NCBI GenBank assembly: GCA_016281675.1
Contig: JAEEJD010000108.1
Span: 1 to 7,239 of the forward strand
Direction: 5' to 3'
Origin: Lachnospiraceae bacterium
GTDB taxonomy: Bacteria > Bacillota_A > Clostridia > Lachnospirales > Lachnospiraceae
Length of the DNA stretch: 7,239 nt
The notes under the pieces are model-generated. The model did no database searches, was not told the DNA's origin, and saw only the letters and a program-made list of their open reading frames with translations. Below are positions 6,349-7,239 of the stretch, piece after piece (the stretch's first letter is position 1; each line of letters begins with the position of its first letter). The position numbers and the translations under genes were made by a program.

Positions 6349-6377
6349 TCCATAAAGCGGTCTTTTCAATCTGTCAA
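6349..6377 (-). promoter_or_regulatory. Probable promoter of the XRE-regulator gene
   Basis: On the minus strand a perfect TTGACA (6377-6372) is followed after 17 bp by TATGGA (6354-6349, 3 of 6). The start would be near 6342, about 60 bases before the ATG. It gives the regulator transcription independent of the upstream permease gene. Confidence 0.5.
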
Positions 6378-6397
6378 CCGGGGGTTGCGATTATGTA

Positions 6398-7239
6398 TCA
6401 TTCATATGTCAAAGCGTCAATGGGATTCATCTTTGCGGCCTTGTTTGCGGGGTAATACCCGAAGAACAGACCGATGGCCATCGAAAAGGCCACAGATTCG
6501 ACTATGCTCGAGATTGACGCATGTGCCTCGGCTTCCATCAGCTTGGCAGCAAGCGATCCGCCCGTAACGCCGAGTATGACCCCGATGATACCTCCGATGG
6601 AACAAAGCACCATTGCCTCTATGATGAATTGAAGGCGGATGGATCCGTTTGTGGCACCGAGCGCCTTACGTGTTCCGATCTCACGCGTCCTCTCCGATAT
6701 CGACACGAGCATAATGTTCATAACGCCGATACCGCCGACAAGAAGTGCGATTCCCGCGATAACGGAGATCGCGGTCGATATTGTTCCGAGCATTTTTGTA
6801 AGCTCATCAAGCATGCTTTCCATACTCGATGTCGTGACTTCGAACGTCCTGTTCGAATGATAATATCTGTCAAAAAAGATCTGTATGCGGCTGCGCAGTT
6901 CCTTGGAATCCACGGACGTATCGGTCGTCTTTGCAACTGTGAAGCTCTGATATCCGTCGACATGCGAATGGTTCTTGACACAGCCCAGTGTTGTATATAG
7001 CGTAGTCTCGCGATCATCGTTTCCGCCGAACAGCATTCCGTTATCCTCTAGCTTATACACACCCACTACCGTAAAATCATAAAATTTACGTCCCGAAATA
7101 ACCTGGACATTCTTTCCGATCATTTTGTCGTAATCCTCGCTGCTAAACAGCTTCTTTACGGCATAATCCGACAAAAGGCACGCTGATTTACCGCCTTTTT
7201 GAGCTTTATCGCCTATCTCTCGTCCTGCCAGAAGTTCGA
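6398..7239 (-). CDS. ABC transporter permease, MacB/FtsX type (C-terminal part)
   Basis: This is the last 279 residues of a membrane protein whose 5' end lies beyond the window. The frame stays open to 7239, so the TTG at 7174 is internal. The visible part begins ELLAGREIG and KSACLLSDYAVKKLF, typical of the extracytoplasmic MacB core domain, and the beta-rich region continues to about residue 135. A membrane helix at about 151-180 leads into the cytoplasmic coupling motif SERTREIGTRKALGAT (181-196). Two more helices follow (about 203-228 and 251-267), and the protein ends NPIDALTYE, a typical FtsX-superfamily C-terminus. Such permeases pair with a LolD/MacB-like ATPase to export peptides, antibiotics or lipids, or to drive mechanical work in the envelope. 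In Firmicutes they often belong to antimicrobial-peptide export or resistance operons. The ATPase, if present, should lie to the right. No clear terminator follows. Confidence 0.92.
   Translation of the reverse strand, partial: ELLAGREIGDKAQKGGKSACLLSDYAVKKLFSSEDYDKMIGKNVQVISGRKFYDFTVVGVYKLEDNGMLFGGNDDRETTLYTTLGCVKNHSHVDGYQSFTVAKTTDTSVDSKELRSRIQIFFDRYYHSNRTFEVTTSSMESMLDELTKMLGTISTAISVIAGIALLVGGIGVMNIMLVSISERTREIGTRKALGATNGSIRLQFIIEAMVLCSIGGIIGVILGVTGGSLAAKLMEAEAHASISSIVESVAFSMAIGLFFGYYPANKAAKMNPIDALTYE

Noticed and set aside
7172..7174. TTG as translation start of the permease
   Set aside because: The frame continues upstream to the window edge with conserved permease sequence (GREIG, KSACLLSDY), so the codon is internal and the gene is cut by the window.
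1..7239. CRISPR arrays, tRNA or rRNA genes, insertion sequences
   Set aside because: I saw no regularly spaced repeats, cloverleaf-like segments, transposase frames or terminal repeats with target duplications.

Overview
The window looks like the chromosome of an anaerobic, fibre-degrading member of the Clostridia, most likely Lachnospiraceae. The grounds are the close match of the 812-residue phosphorylase to clostridial cellobiose phosphorylases, a short single-domain malic enzyme, strong AGGAG-type ribosome binding sites, AT-rich intergenic DNA between moderately GC-rich genes, and an XRE regulator with a membrane domain of a kind common in Firmicutes. This assignment rests on remembered family sequences; no search was run.

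Layout, left to right. Positions 1-291 are non-coding but structured: a long inverted repeat (21-62), a possible promoter (56-84), a GC-rich segment able to form two hairpins (94-153), a probable intrinsic terminator (186-219), then a perfect TATAAT box (232-237) before the malic enzyme gene (292-1464, +). A bidirectional terminator (1497-1520) separates it from a convergent LacI-family repressor gene (1528-2532, -). The repressor diverges from a cellobiose phosphorylase gene (2766-5204, +). Their 233-base shared control region holds a perfect 14-bp LacI-type operator just before the phosphorylase ribosome binding site and a degenerate copy (11 of 14) over the repressor's own start region. A strong terminator (5230-5259) follows. 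A membrane-anchored XRE-type regulator (5291-6280, -) comes next, with its own promoter and a 12-bp palindrome. Last is the C-terminal part of a MacB/FtsX-type ABC transporter permease (6398-7239, -) that continues off the right edge.

Functionally, the core is a small cellobiose-use unit. The repressor probably controls intracellular phosphorolysis of cellobiose to glucose 1-phosphate and glucose, saving ATP on one of the two sugars. No sugar transporter is present, so uptake must be encoded elsewhere. The malic enzyme links C4 acids to pyruvate and is probably a separate transcription unit. The right end looks like the tail of an ABC export operon followed by a membrane regulator that may sense related stress. 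The least explained part is the first 220 bases, which resemble a small structured RNA or attenuator not matched to any class I know.
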